Shown here: positions 16,755 to 26,089 of the stretch, one piece after another | Position numbering within the stretch: position 1 is the stretch's first letter | How the letters are laid out: each line of letters begins with the position of its first letter | Assembly: GCA_021835025.1 (NCBI GenBank) | Contig: JAKBQY010000023.1 | Coordinates: forward strand, 1-53,066 | Source of the DNA: Thermoplasmata archaeon | Lineage (GTDB): Archaea > Thermoplasmatota > Thermoplasmata > Thermoplasmatales > Thermoplasmataceae | Reading direction: 5' to 3' | Length of the DNA: 53,066 bases | Notes under the pieces: generated by a model | What the model saw: only the letters and a program-made list of their open reading frames with translations | Told to the model about the DNA's origin: nothing | Database searches by the model: none | Translations under genes and position numbers: made by a program

Positions 16755-18142
16755 TTTGGTTTTGCATATGGAGGTATATCCTCGGGATACTTGCCTGTGA
16801 GACAACCAAGACAGAGAGTATTCATCCCTATAGCCTCTTTTAAACCATCCAGTGACACATACCCAAGCGAATCAGCCCCGATAATATTTTTTATCTCATC
16901 GTTGGTTTTATTATATGCTATAAAGTCACTATTTGTTTTCATATCTACACCAAAATAACATGCTGCCACAATTTTCGGGGAACCAACTCTTACATGGATC
17001 TCTTTTGCACCCTCTTTTCTGAGCAGGGAAATTATGTATTTCATTGTATTTCCACGAACAATGCTATCATCTATAAGTACTATATTTTTATCCTTTATAG
17101 CGGACTTTATTGGATTCAATTTGATTTTTATTGCATCATACCTGCTTTTCTGATCAGGCAAAATAAACGTTCTATCAGAATATCTGTTTTTTATCAGTCC
17201 TTCACTGTAAGTTATTCCCGATTTAACAGAATACCCAAGGGCCTGTGCCCTACCCGAATCCGGTACAGGAATCACAACGTCCGCCCTACACGGTTGCTCT
17301 CTTGCAAGAATTGTGCCAAGATTGTATCTAACGCTGAATACCTCTTTCCCATCAATTATGCTGTCAGGCCGCGCAAAATAAACATATTCAAACATGCAAT
17401 GTGCTATTTCATGGTTCATTGTAAATACACTTCTGGTACCATGTTCATTTATTTCAATTAATTCACCTGGATTCACATCCCTGATTGTATCACCTGAAAC
17501 TGCATCAATGGCGGCACTTTCAGACGCAACAATATATCCGTCGCTGGTTTTGCCATATATTAATGGCCTGAAGCCATATGGGTCCCTGAGTGCATACAGG
17601 GTATTGTTGATCATAATTGCAACTGCATATGCACCTTTCAACTTCAGCATTGTTTTCTTAATTCCATCGTATATGCCGTATTTGTTTATTTCGCTGATAA
17701 GCATAACCAGCATGACCTCAGTGTCACTTGAACTGGTAAAAGTATAACCCTTATTCTTCAACTCGTCCCTAAGATCGTGCGCATTGGTAATTTCTCCATT
17801 GTGGGATAAACCAACATAGCCTATTGATCCTGATATTATAAAAGGGCCTGCATTTTCAACACCCTTTGACCCCGCTGTTGAATATCTATTATGGCCTATA
17901 CCTATATTGCCTTCAAGATTATCATTTTTAAAAACTTCAGAAACAAGTCCCAAACCCTTCTTTATATGTATTTTTCCATCATACGTTGCCATGCCTGAGG
18001 TTTCCTGGCCTCTATGCTGCAATGCCTTCAATCCAAAAAGGATATTTGTATATGCATTGGTGCCAAGGTATCCCACCACGGCACAATCTTCATTTAACTT
18101 TTGCCCAATTGTAGTGCCTGATTCTTGGTGATGGAAAACCAC
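16745..18142 (-). CDS. purF: Amidophosphoribosyltransferase (PurF), [4Fe-4S] type
   Basis: First committed step of purine synthesis: PRPP and glutamine to phosphoribosylamine. The N-terminal Ntn-glutaminase starts at Cys20 (DCAVVGYLG) after a 19-residue propeptide, with [11 protein letters not shown] and [11 protein letters not shown]. The phosphoribosyltransferase loop is [12 protein letters not shown]. Cysteines in [22 protein letters not shown] and LCLGC suggest the Bacillus-type iron-sulfur cluster. Start GTG 18142 has GGTG 8 nt upstream and is the only usual start codon before the catalytic Cys, so the propeptide coding region overlaps rpl37e by 53 nt. Confidence 0.95.
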   Translation of the reverse strand: MVFHHQESGTTIGQKLNEDCAVVGYLGTNAYTNILFGLKALQHRGQETSGMATYDGKIHIKKGLGLVSEVFKNDNLEGNIGIGHNRYSTAGSKGVENAGPFIISGSIGYVGLSHNGEITNAHDLRDELKNKGYTFTSSSDTEVMLVMLISEINKYGIYDGIKKTMLKLKGAYAVAIMINNTLYALRDPYGFRPLIYGKTSDGYIVASESAAIDAVSGDTIRDVNPGELIEINEHGTRSVFTMNHEIAHCMFEYVYFARPDSIIDGKEVFSVRYNLGTILAREQPCRADVVIPVPDSGRAQALGYSVKSGITYSEGLIKNRYSDRTFILPDQKSRYDAIKIKLNPIKSAIKDKNIVLIDDSIVRGNTMKYIISLLRKEGAKEIHVRVGSPKIVAACYFGVDMKTNSDFIAYNKTNDEIKNIIGADSLGYVSLDGLKEAIGMNTLCLGCLTGKYPEDIPPYAKPNYT

Positions 18143-18254
18143 AGTAAGAACACCTTTTCTCCCTTACATTATAGCTTGCGTGTCCACATCTCCTGCATCT
18201 AATATGGATCTTTTTATTATTCATTTTGCCCATTGAGGATGTACCATTACTCAT
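18090..18254 (-). CDS. rpl37e: 50S ribosomal protein L37e (zinc ribbon)
   Basis: A 54-residue protein read from the minus strand. It begins [20 protein letters not shown] and has the L37e zinc ligands Cys20-x2-Cys23 and Cys35-x2-Cys38, then the conserved [11 protein letters not shown] end. A GGAGGTAAT site inside the end of the LSm gene precedes the ATG. The LSm-L37e pair is a conserved archaeal arrangement. Its last 53 nt also encode the PurF propeptide in another frame. Confidence 0.95.
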   Translation of the reverse strand: MSNGTSSMGKMNNKKIHIRCRRCGHASYNVREKRCSYCGFPSPRIRHYNWAKVK

Positions 18255-18255
18255 T

Positions 18256-18510
18256 TTAATTACCTCCAGATGGGGATATGAAAATAATATTATCCCCTCT
18301 TAATAACATTTTTTCAAACACTCCTTTATTTTCACCATTGATTGTTTCCGATACATTTTTAAGAACAAGATTCATATATACATCATATCCCTGCAATATT
18401 CCGGAATAACTTCTGGAACCCCTTACATCTATCATGACATTTTTTTCCAGCGAATTTTTTAAAGTATCCATTGGTCTTGCCACGTATGTTGATCTATTAT
18501 TATTGACCAT
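18256..18510 (-). CDS. LSm/Sm-like archaeal RNA-binding protein (SmAP)
   Basis: Sm-fold protein of 84 residues expected to form a ring that binds U-rich RNA. Sm1 is seen in [21 protein letters not shown] with DVYMNLVL, and Sm2 in [13 protein letters not shown]. It is the first gene of LSm-L37e-PurF. GGTGAAAACAAT lies before the ATG, and an AT-rich TATA-like element is about 57 nt upstream, so this transcript probably has a leader. Confidence 0.93.
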   Translation of the reverse strand: MVNNNRSTYVARPMDTLKNSLEKNVMIDVRGSRSYSGILQGYDVYMNLVLKNVSETINGENKGVFEKMLLRGDNIIFISPSGGN

Positions 18511-18621
18511 ATTGTTTTCACCATCCTGATAATTTTATTATCAACTATTACCTGATAAGAAAATAATATAATAACTTTTATCAAACAGTTTACATTTTTG
18601 ACATAAATGATAATTATAAAT

Positions 18622-19074
18622 TCATTTTTTAAAATCAATTGACTCAGATTTATATATCATATAATAAGCGATCGAAAGTGAAACCACGAGTATTGACAGG
18701 CTTATTATTTCGTAAAAATTTATCCTGCTGAATACATGTGCAGTAAAGATTAAAAGTATTATCTCCCTCGCAGTGAATGATATAGCTGCACTCAAAATAT
18801 ACGTTATTGTTTTTCCCTTTCCAGCAAAAAAATCCAGGACACTTTCATATATTTCAAACACAACGATAGCCAAAAGGGAATCCTCAACTATTATGTCCAC
18901 AAATGAATAAAGTGAGCTTTCAATTCCTGTTATTGAAAATGTGGTCTTCAGTATTATATCATACATTCCAAGAATCATATGAATTAAAATGAATATTATG
19001 GCAATAAAAAGTACCATTTTTAATAAAATCGATATTATGCGAATAAATACGTTATTAATACTTTTATCATTCAT
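18622..19074 (-). CDS. PsiE-like membrane protein
   Basis: A 150-residue protein with four hydrophobic segments (about 15-37, 55-75, 87-110, 118-140). The pattern of an IYESVLDFFAGKGKT loop and a following FTAREIILLIF helix resembles the phosphate-starvation-inducible PsiE family, whose biochemical role is unknown. AAAGGT lies before the ATG and a TATA-like TTATATAG about 25-30 nt upstream. It is a single-gene unit. Family assignment is from motif pattern only; it could be another small four-helix membrane protein. Confidence 0.55.
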   Translation of the reverse strand: MNDKSINNVFIRIISILLKMVLFIAIIFILIHMILGMYDIILKTTFSITGIESSLYSFVDIIVEDSLLAIVVFEIYESVLDFFAGKGKTITYILSAAISFTAREIILLIFTAHVFSRINFYEIISLSILVVSLSIAYYMIYKSESIDFKK

Positions 19075-19454
19075 ATTTTGACCTTTTAGCCTTTATCTAT
19101 ATAATATTCTTCGATTTTAAATTTTATGGTTAAAATATTCTATAATATAATTATTCTTCCCCGCTTAATTTTGAACAAATTATATGATGGTATATTATCC
19201 TTGATGCTCAATAAATTCGGTATTTTAAGTATAAATGTGTCCTTTACCCGCATTGAAATAAATATTTATTTCAATAATAATGGATGTCTATTGTTATAAT
19301 AGTTGCACTTGATAGGTGTTTAATGTTAAATGGTGCACACCAATAATAATGTTGAAATATAGAAAAGGGAGTTCAAATATATGAATTAAATAACATTTCG
19401 TGTTATTAAAATAAATTCCAGTACTTATTTAACAAATGAAGTATTTTTTAAAAT
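19075..19454. other. Intergenic region, about 380 bp, A+T-rich
   Basis: It separates the PsiE-like gene from the 3' end of the Taw2-like gene; both are on the minus strand. I see the promoter of the PsiE-like gene near its right-hand start, a perfect 24-bp palindrome (listed separately) and no supportable coding frame or structured RNA. Confidence 0.6.
19252..19275. repeat. 24-bp perfect palindrome
   Basis: The 24 bases at 19252-19275, built around AAATAAATATTTATTT with ATTG/CAAT ends, equal their own reverse complement exactly. It lies about 180 bp upstream of the PsiE-like start. It could be an operator for a dimeric regulator or, as RNA, a weak A/U hairpin. A+T richness makes chance palindromes more likely, so its role is open. 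Confidence 0.6.
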
Positions 19455-20435
19455 TCACCTGATAATATTTTTAACCACAAACAGTGAATTAATATGGATC
19501 AATTGCGGTGAAATAGTTTTTACCCTATATGTTTTTATCAATGCAAGTATATACCCGAGCCTTCTTCCATTTCGAATAATTCTTTCCACACTGCTGGAAG
19601 CAGATCGGGGAGTCAAATAATGCATTGACATTACTGTCCCCTCTTTTGATCTGGCCAATGCCGAGGCAAGAAAGTTAATTGATTCAAAATTTCCCAATAT
19701 TATGTAATCCACTTTAATATATGGACATATTTTTCGTGAATCACCTGTATGAATTTTTATTTTTTCCCTATTTATTCCATTTTCTCTTATATTTTTTTCA
19801 AGATAAAAAATTGAATCAGGATTTAAATCGCAGGCGTATAATACTTTGGGATTTTTATATTTAAGTATCGGCAGTGAAAAATATCCAATTCCAACAAACA
19901 TATCCATAACGATTTTATTATCGACATCTGCATATTTCATATATGTCCTTGCATTGATATTTCCGGGTGAAAACATTATCTTTGACGGATCAAAAAAATA
20001 TTTAACGCCATTTTCAACATTCTTCACATCTCCACCAGGGCCATAAATTATTTTTAATGAAGGATGCCTCAATGTTCCCATTACTTCTCCCGTATTTACA
20101 TATACGTTTTTTGCCCCAAATCCTTCTGCATAAATTTTTACAATTTTTTTTGTAATTTTACTATTTTTATTAAATATAATGGAATCACCAAATTTGATAT
20201 ACCTGATATTCTTGTGGTTTACGTTTTTTAAATGTAACTTTATATAGTTCATGGGCCTCAAATAGGCCTTAAAATTGTGTATGATGCTGCCATCTATTTT
20301 TTCCTTTAATGGGATATATACGAAATTTTTGTCCTGATTTATAATATAGTTCAGATCTAGTATATTTTTTTTTATCAAGTGGTTTATCATAATTTTTGCA
20401 TTTTGTTTTTCAATTTTTACGCAATATTTTTTCAC
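19455..20435 (-). CDS. tRNA wyosine-pathway protein, Taw2/Trm5 family
   Basis: Class I SAM-dependent enzyme acting at tRNA-Phe position 37. GTLRHPSLKIIYG and the FDPSKIMFSPGNINAR block match Tyw2/Taw2, which transfers the aminocarboxypropyl group of SAM. The SAM loop is VMDMFVGIGYFSLPIL, then ACDLNPDSI. The catalytic segment reads ILGNFESINFL, not the NLP motif of Trm5 methyltransferases, which favours Taw2. Length 326 aa is normal. The start is a GTG; ATG at residue 17 is an alternative. It is divergent from the esterase gene across 70 bp. Confidence 0.75.
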   Translation of the reverse strand: MKKYCVKIEKQNAKIMINHLIKKNILDLNYIINQDKNFVYIPLKEKIDGSIIHNFKAYLRPMNYIKLHLKNVNHKNIRYIKFGDSIIFNKNSKITKKIVKIYAEGFGAKNVYVNTGEVMGTLRHPSLKIIYGPGGDVKNVENGVKYFFDPSKIMFSPGNINARTYMKYADVDNKIVMDMFVGIGYFSLPILKYKNPKVLYACDLNPDSIFYLEKNIRENGINREKIKIHTGDSRKICPYIKVDYIILGNFESINFLASALARSKEGTVMSMHYLTPRSASSSVERIIRNGRRLGYILALIKTYRVKTISPQLIHINSLFVVKNIIR

Positions 20436-20505
20436 AAAACATTATTGTATAATAAATTAAATTTTTTTTTAAATTTAATTAATCATAAATATTTCACAGT
20501 AATAT

Positions 20506-21462
20506 ATGACAATGTTATTAAATCAGAAAATAATTAAAATCAGAGGGGAATCACTCAAGGATAATTTTCTCGGCGATCCGGTAGAAAGAGATGTTCTTGT
20601 TTTCTATCCCGATAAAATTGTTGAAAATTCGCCATTATTGATCGAACTGGCTGGGTTAAATGGAACCCCAAAATTAAATAATCGCTTTTCCCAAATTCTC
20701 AACTCATTATCCAGAAAAAATTTACTGGGCAATTCAATAATAATAAATCCCAATTTTTCCACAAAATATCATGTAAATCAGTACCTTAATTCACCCGCGG
20801 TTGGCAACTATGAGGATTTTATCATCAACGATTTAATACCCCAGGTATCAGAAATTTATAATACTGGAAATATAGGGCTATTTGGAAAATCATCTGGCGG
20901 TTTTGGTGCATATAGCCTTGCCGTTAGAAATCCACACATTATAAAGGGGTTTGCGGACCATTTTGGTGACTCCTGTTTTGAATATGTTTACATACCGGAT
21001 ATACCAATAGCCTTTAAAGAACTTAAAAACAAATCCATAAACAAATATGTTGATGAACTCTCAAAAAAAGAAACTCTCATAGATAATGAGATAAAAACCC
21101 TGAATATACTTGGAATGTCCGCATTTTATTCATATAATTATAATTCTGAAATGAATTTTGATCTCCCTTTCGACAGGGAAACTGGGGCATTTAAAAAAGA
21201 GGTATGGGAAAAGTGGTTGAAGTTTGACCCATCAAAAAACGCCGCAAGTAACACAGGCAGATTAAAAAAATTGAAAGCAATATATCTGGATGTTGGTATA
21301 AAGGACGAATACAGTCTGTATGTTGGAATGAATGTACTGCATAAAATAATGGAAAAAAATAATATTAACCATATTTTTGAACAGTTTAACGGCGGGCACT
21401 TCGGAAATAGCAAGAGATATGAAAAATCACTACCATATTTGGTAAATAATTTAACAGAATAG
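20506..21462 (+). CDS. Putative esterase, alpha/beta-hydrolase fold
   Basis: Cytosolic alpha/beta hydrolase of 318 residues. The nucleophile elbow is GKSSG with Ser129, followed by GGFGAYSLAVRNP, an arrangement seen in esterase D-type and tributyrin esterase-like proteins. Possible acid is in YLDVGIKDEY and the histidine in NGGHFGNS near the C-terminus. No signal peptide is visible. The ATG lies in an A+T-rich divergent promoter region without a Shine-Dalgarno site, so the mRNA is probably leaderless. Natural substrate unknown. Confidence 0.75.
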   Translation: MTMLLNQKIIKIRGESLKDNFLGDPVERDVLVFYPDKIVENSPLLIELAGLNGTPKLNNRFSQILNSLSRKNLLGNSIIINPNFSTKYHVNQYLNSPAVGNYEDFIINDLIPQVSEIYNTGNIGLFGKSSGGFGAYSLAVRNPHIIKGFADHFGDSCFEYVYIPDIPIAFKELKNKSINKYVDELSKKETLIDNEIKTLNILGMSAFYSYNYNSEMNFDLPFDRETGAFKKEVWEKWLKFDPSKNAASNTGRLKKLKAIYLDVGIKDEYSLYVGMNVLHKIMEKNNINHIFEQFNGGHFGNSKRYEKSLPYLVNNLTE

Positions 21463-21699
21463 TGTACAGAAACATTTTATTTAATTATAACCAGTAAATA
21501 AAATGCGGTTAGTTACCGCTTTCCATTGATTATATATCCTGTATTCTATATTATTTTCTTGCTAAATAATTAATAATACTTACATGCCAAATAATTTATT
21601 GGCCATTTTCCTCTACCCATTTTATTTTAAAACAAATATAATAATAAATTGAAAACATTATACATATTAAACCGATCAAACACTATGATTTTACATAAT

Positions 21700-21711
21700 A
21701 TTTATAAATAA
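21700..21711 (+). promoter_or_regulatory. TATA box of the ABC exporter operon
   Basis: ATTTATAAATAA is centred about 24 nt before the ATG at 21729. No Shine-Dalgarno site follows, so transcription should start at or next to the ATG. The rest of 21463-21728 is A+T-rich and holds no gene that I can support. Confidence 0.6.
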
Positions 21712-21728
21712 TTCCATATATCGTAATA

Positions 21729-22664
21729 ATGGATAGTGCAATTACAGTTGATGATCTTGTGAAATCATATGATGGCAAGAAGATTGCAGTCGATCATCTT
21801 TCATTTAGGGTAGGCTATGGGGAGATTTATGGCCTACTTGGAAGAAACGGGGCTGGAAAAAGTACTACAATAAAAATATTAACGACTCTAATTAACTATG
21901 ATTCAGGGAATGCAAAGGTTCTTGATTACGACGTTTCAAAAAATGGCTCGGAAATAAGAAAAAGGATTGGGGTCGTACAACAAGAGGAAGCTTTCGATTT
22001 CACCACAGTTGAAAACAATTTTAAGTTGTATGGCATGCTATGGGAATTAAAAAGGGAAGAAAGAAAATCAAGAATGGAAGAACTCATTGATTTTTTTGAT
22101 TTGGACGAAATAAGGAAGAAACGGATGTATGATTTAAGCGGGGGGCAAAAGAAAAGGGTTCAGGTTGCAAGGGAGTTCATGCACGATATGGATATATTTT
22201 TCCTTGATGAACCCACGGTTGGCCTAGATCCCATAATGAGGAGAAAAATACTTGATTTTATCAGGGAATATACTAAAAAGGGATTAACTGTTTTATTTAC
22301 AACCCAAAATTTAGAAGAAGCAGATTATTTATGTGACAAGATAGGTATAATTAATAATGGCAAAAAGGTCGCTGAAGGCACATCATCGGACTTAAAAACA
22401 AAATATGGTGCATTGAGGACATTGAAAATTGGTTACGATTCTACGATTAAACTCGATAAAGATAAAGTTATTGATGGTATAAATCCATTATACATAAAAG
22501 AAATAAATATAACATCAGATGAAGTTACAGTGATTTCTAGTTATGTTGAGAAAATTGTAAACAAAATCCTTCAGAATATATACAATGCAGGAATAAAAAC
22601 TGAAAAAATTTTGATAGACAATCCAACACTTGACGATGTTTTTATAAAGGTGATGAAAAAATGA
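21729..22664 (+). CDS. ABC transporter ATP-binding protein (DrrA type)
   Basis: Nucleotide-binding subunit of an ABC-2 exporter. Walker A is GRNGAGKSTT (about 38-47), the signature is LSGGQKKRVQVAR, Walker B is IFFLDEPTVGLDP, followed by the TTQNLEEADYLCD switch region and the extra C-terminal domain of about 90 residues usual in DrrA/CcmA-like proteins. The stop overlaps the permease start by 4 nt. The substrate cannot be read from the sequence; drug, lipid or polysaccharide export are all possible. Confidence 0.92.
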   Translation: MDSAITVDDLVKSYDGKKIAVDHLSFRVGYGEIYGLLGRNGAGKSTTIKILTTLINYDSGNAKVLDYDVSKNGSEIRKRIGVVQQEEAFDFTTVENNFKLYGMLWELKREERKSRMEELIDFFDLDEIRKKRMYDLSGGQKKRVQVAREFMHDMDIFFLDEPTVGLDPIMRRKILDFIREYTKKGLTVLFTTQNLEEADYLCDKIGIINNGKKVAEGTSSDLKTKYGALRTLKIGYDSTIKLDKDKVIDGINPLYIKEINITSDEVTVISSYVEKIVNKILQNIYNAGIKTEKILIDNPTLDDVFIKVMKK

Positions 22665-23440
22665 GAATGCCTGCTTTTTTGAGGTTAACCATAAGAAATA
22701 TTATAGTTAATATTGATATTGGGACATTAATTTTTATGCTTGGCCTGCCAACATTGTATTTATTTGTCATGGGCTTCATGTTTCAGGGCATTGTAACCGC
22801 AGGAGTTCCAGTGGGTGCAGCAAAAACAGTGTCATACACGACATTTCTTGCTCCAGGAATCATTGCGCTAGAATCATTTACAGCGGGGAACATTGGAGGA
22901 AGCATGTTATGGTCGGATCGCCGCTGGGGAATGTTTGAAAGAATCATGGTGGGCCCATTCAGGAGAATTGATTATCTTCTTGGTATAATAACAGTATCCA
23001 TATTCTTTGCATTTGTTGGTTCATTGATAATGCTTGGCTTTGCATTGACAATACCAATAAGTTTGCATGTTACAATTGAAAGTGTTTTATTGTCTGTTTT
23101 TGCCATAATTGTTGGTACAATGCTTTTTTCATCATTATTTTTAATAATTTCAGGATTGTCAAAATCAATGCAAGCCTATAATACAATAACCATTGTTTTA
23201 TTTTTCATGCTTGATTTTGCTAGCACTTCTTTTTATCCAATAACCTCAAAAACGCCTGAATGGCTCAGAATAATGTCCGGTTCAAACCCTTTGAGCTTTA
23301 TAGCAAACATATTACGAGATTCACTAATTTTAAATGTCACATCGGGAACATTATTCTATGCACTCATTCTTTTTATCGTAATGGTAGCATTTCTTCTCAC
23401 TTCGCTTAGAATTTATAAAAATATAAGGTCAGGAATATAG
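22661..23440 (+). CDS. ABC-2 type transporter permease (DrrB type)
   Basis: Membrane subunit partner of the upstream ATPase. About six hydrophobic segments are visible; the SYTTFLAPGIIALESFTAGN segment and the RIMVGPFRRIDYLLG cytosolic loop are typical of the ABC-2 family, as is the later SFYPITSKTPEWLRIMSGSNPLSF. 259 aa is normal. ATGA overlap couples its translation to the ATPase. No further transporter gene follows. Confidence 0.9.
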   Translation: MRMPAFLRLTIRNIIVNIDIGTLIFMLGLPTLYLFVMGFMFQGIVTAGVPVGAAKTVSYTTFLAPGIIALESFTAGNIGGSMLWSDRRWGMFERIMVGPFRRIDYLLGIITVSIFFAFVGSLIMLGFALTIPISLHVTIESVLLSVFAIIVGTMLFSSLFLIISGLSKSMQAYNTITIVLFFMLDFASTSFYPITSKTPEWLRIMSGSNPLSFIANILRDSLILNVTSGTLFYALILFIVMVAFLLTSLRIYKNIRSGI

Positions 23441-23557
23441 ATTATTAATTAAAAACCTTTTAAACATTATGAAATTGAAATGTTTTTTATTATTTCATTT
23501 GACAATTCCTTACATCGCTGATTGTTATTCATCCTTCTTTTAATGTTTAGTTTCATG

Positions 23558-23862
23558 TTATTTCAAACGCCCTTGGTCCATCAATACGGTCTTGCAGCAT
23601 CTGTAGTATACCTTATGCCTAACCACATCACTAGACTTTTTCTTTGTTTTCTCTTTATCAGTATTATCGAGTGTATCATTGTTCTTTGTGGTTCAGATGT
23701 GTAAATATATGGCTTCTAATTCTTGACTCAAACATTCTCCAAATACCTTATCCTGCAATGATCTATCAAAACCCTTTTTTATTCTTTTAATTTACTTTTC
23801 GGGTTCCCCTATGGGCTTTTCGTATGGTATGCAATATTCTGGCCATAAGGACAATGTTCTGT
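23558..23862 (-). pseudogene. Decayed reading frame of unknown origin, possibly a transposase remnant
   Basis: In the 538-bp stretch 23441-23978 one minus-strand frame gives protein-like sequence interrupted by two in-frame stops: it contains LWPEYCIPYEKPIGEPEK, stop, IKKGFDRSLQDKVFGECLSQ and on to LEAIYLHI, stop, then a Lys-rich part ending KVYYRCCKTVLMDQGRLK. The composition is unlike random A+T-rich DNA, so I read it as a broken gene. I do not recognise the family with confidence. The remaining bases of the stretch hold the hemL promoter and nothing else I can support. Confidence 0.4.
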
Positions 23863-23953
23863 TATTATTTTTATAATAATATAAATTTTACTCAGAAGGC
23901 AAAAGGTTGGAATCGATCTCAGACTCCAGGTCTTACATTCAATCAAAAATTCT

Positions 23954-23966
23954 AAATTATAATATA
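23954..23966 (+). promoter_or_regulatory. TATA-like box of hemL
   Basis: AAATTATAATATA lies about 18-25 nt before the hemL ATG, with no Shine-Dalgarno site between, consistent with a leaderless hemL-hemC-hemD transcript. Confidence 0.45.
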
Positions 23967-23978
23967 AGATTATGATTT

Positions 23979-25241
23979 ATGAAATCGGAGGAACTTTTTA
24001 AAGAGGCCTTAAATTTATTCCCAATGGGAGTCAATTCACCGGTGAGATATTATTCACCGATTCCGGTGATGTTTAAAAGCGGGAAAGGTTCAAAAATAAT
24101 TGATGTAAATGATAAAGAATATATTGACTACTCTCTCGGTTTTGGCCCAATGATACTTGGGCATGCAAATGAAGAAATAATAAAAAAAATGAATGACCAG
24201 ATTGAGAATGGAATACTTTTCGGATCCATTACAGAAAATGAAGTACAGTTTGGCAAAATTATAAAAAATGCAGTAAAATCCATAGAAATGATGCGTTTTA
24301 CCAATTCAGGAACGGAGGCTACAATGCATGCAATGCGATTGGCAAGAGGGTATACTAAAAGAAATCTGATACTTAAAATGGAAGGTGGTTATCATGGTGC
24401 ACACGATTATTCACTGATCAAATCTGGGAGTGGTACCATGACATTTGAAAAGCCCTCATCCGACGGGGTTCCAGAGGAAATATCAAAAACCGTTGTTGTT
24501 GGAAAATATAATGATAAAGAAAACATTGAGAACATCTTTAAAAAATATGGGAACAATATTGCTGCAGTTATAACTGAACCCATTTTTGGTAATATAGGCG
24601 TTATAAATCCCGAAAATGATTTTTTGCCATTTTTAAGGGAAATTACGGATAGGTATTCCTCACTTTTAATTTTTGATGAAGTTATTACGGGTTTTAGATT
24701 TGGATTCAAAGCGTATCAGGATATAATTAACGTAAAGCCGGATATAACGACCATGGGTAAAATTATAGGCGGTGGAATGCCCATCGGGTTATTTGGCGCA
24801 AGAGAGGAGATAATGAAAAATATAAGCCCATCCGGTGATGTTTATGAAGCGGGCACATTTTCTGGCAATCCACTGTCAATGGCTACAGGTATAGCTACCA
24901 TGAATATACTGAAGGGTAAAAATTATGACTATATAAATAATTATGCCAGAAGAATAGAAAAATCTCTGAATGACATAATAAATGATTATAAATTAAAGGC
25001 ATTTGTTAATCGTGCATACTCTATGCTTCAGGTATTTTTCAATGATAAAAAGGTCAATAACTATGGAGTTGCAAAAAATTCTGATACAAATAAATTTAAA
25101 ACAATGTTCGATAGGCTTCTTAATAAGGGCATATATGTGCCACCCAGCCAATTTGAAACACAATTTATCAGTTTTGCACATGATGATAATGATTTTCAGA
25201 AAACAATGGATGCATATTATTCGGTGTTAAAATGTCTGTAA
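23979..25241 (+). CDS. hemL: Glutamate-1-semialdehyde 2,1-aminomutase
   Basis: PLP enzyme making 5-aminolevulinate in the C5 tetrapyrrole pathway. Family motifs: NSPVRYY at the N-terminus, [21 protein letters not shown] split as [12 protein letters not shown] and [27 protein letters not shown] and the PLP-lysine region [16 protein letters not shown]. The 420-aa length is normal. It overlaps hemC by 10 nt, giving a hemL-hemC-hemD operon. Confidence 0.95.
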   Translation: MKSEELFKEALNLFPMGVNSPVRYYSPIPVMFKSGKGSKIIDVNDKEYIDYSLGFGPMILGHANEEIIKKMNDQIENGILFGSITENEVQFGKIIKNAVKSIEMMRFTNSGTEATMHAMRLARGYTKRNLILKMEGGYHGAHDYSLIKSGSGTMTFEKPSSDGVPEEISKTVVVGKYNDKENIENIFKKYGNNIAAVITEPIFGNIGVINPENDFLPFLREITDRYSSLLIFDEVITGFRFGFKAYQDIINVKPDITTMGKIIGGGMPIGLFGAREEIMKNISPSGDVYEAGTFSGNPLSMATGIATMNILKGKNYDYINNYARRIEKSLNDIINDYKLKAFVNRAYSMLQVFFNDKKVNNYGVAKNSDTNKFKTMFDRLLNKGIYVPPSQFETQFISFAHDDNDFQKTMDAYYSVLKCL

Positions 25242-26089
25242 TAATTGGAACTAGAAAAAGCAAACTTGCACTGATACAAGCCCAAAAAGTGAAGGAGGGA
25301 CTTGAAAATAATGGCTATGAATGCGTTATAAGGGGGTATACATCCGCTGGAGATATTGATATACGAACACCCCTGTACAAAAATCGTTCCACTGGCGTAT
25401 TTGTTGAAGAATTGAATAATCTGGTACTTAATAATACAATTGATATCGCCGTACATAGTGGAAAGGATATACCTTCAAATATAAATCAAAATCTTGAAAT
25501 TTCGGGAACATTAAAAAGGGATGATTACCGTGATGTAATGATCTCTGAAATAGACATAGCTTCAATGCCAGCAGGTTATATTATTGGAACATCAAGCTAC
25601 AGGAGAATAAGGGAATTAAAAACATTGAATTCAAAAATAGAAATCCGGGATATAAGAGGCAATATTGATACAAGACTCAATAAATATAAAAACGGTGAAT
25701 ATAACGGCATTATCATTGCTAAGGCCGCTTATGATCGGATGAATTTAACAGAACAGCATTTTACATTGGCAGAAGAGGATTTTGTCCCCGCTCCAAATCA
25801 AGGTATAATAGCAATGGTTACCATGAAAAATTCTGAATATTCAGATATTGTTAAAAGGATAAATAATGTTGAAACATATGAAGATTTTACAGTCGAGCGA
25901 TACATTGTCAAGGAATTGAATCTTGGCTGTTCAACACCGGTTGGGATACTTTCAAAAAATAAAACCGTTTTATCACGATTTTATTCATTGAAATCGGGGG
26001 ATTATAAAAACATATTTTTTTATAATGAAGATAAACAAAAAATGGTACAAAAAATAAGGGAGGAGATCCGGGATTATGGATATTTCTAA
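25232..26089 (+). CDS. hemC: Hydroxymethylbilane synthase (porphobilinogen deaminase)
   Basis: Polymerises four porphobilinogen units. [15 protein letters not shown] at the N-terminus, [33 protein letters not shown] and [10 protein letters not shown] are the family motifs. The dipyrromethane cofactor cysteine is in NLGCSTPVG. At 285 aa it is slightly short. It starts within hemL and ends within hemD (14-nt overlap). Confidence 0.95.
   Translation: MSVIIGTRKSKLALIQAQKVKEGLENNGYECVIRGYTSAGDIDIRTPLYKNRSTGVFVEELNNLVLNNTIDIAVHSGKDIPSNINQNLEISGTLKRDDYRDVMISEIDIASMPAGYIIGTSSYRRIRELKTLNSKIEIRDIRGNIDTRLNKYKNGEYNGIIIAKAAYDRMNLTEQHFTLAEEDFVPAPNQGIIAMVTMKNSEYSDIVKRINNVETYEDFTVERYIVKELNLGCSTPVGILSKNKTVLSRFYSLKSGDYKNIFFYNEDKQKMVQKIREEIRDYGYF

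Noticed and set aside
16994-17461. A 155-codon plus-strand frame opposite purF
   Set aside because: Cys/Phe/Tyr-rich shadow of purF without any domain signature.
23522-23704. A 60-codon hydrophobic plus-strand frame after the ABC permease
   Set aside because: It runs opposite a better protein-like but decayed minus-strand frame and has no start signal; hydrophobicity follows from T-rich DNA.
23900-23935. A tRNA T-arm-like GATCGATTCC stretch (minus strand) before hemL
   Set aside because: No matching acceptor, D or anticodon arms could be built around it.
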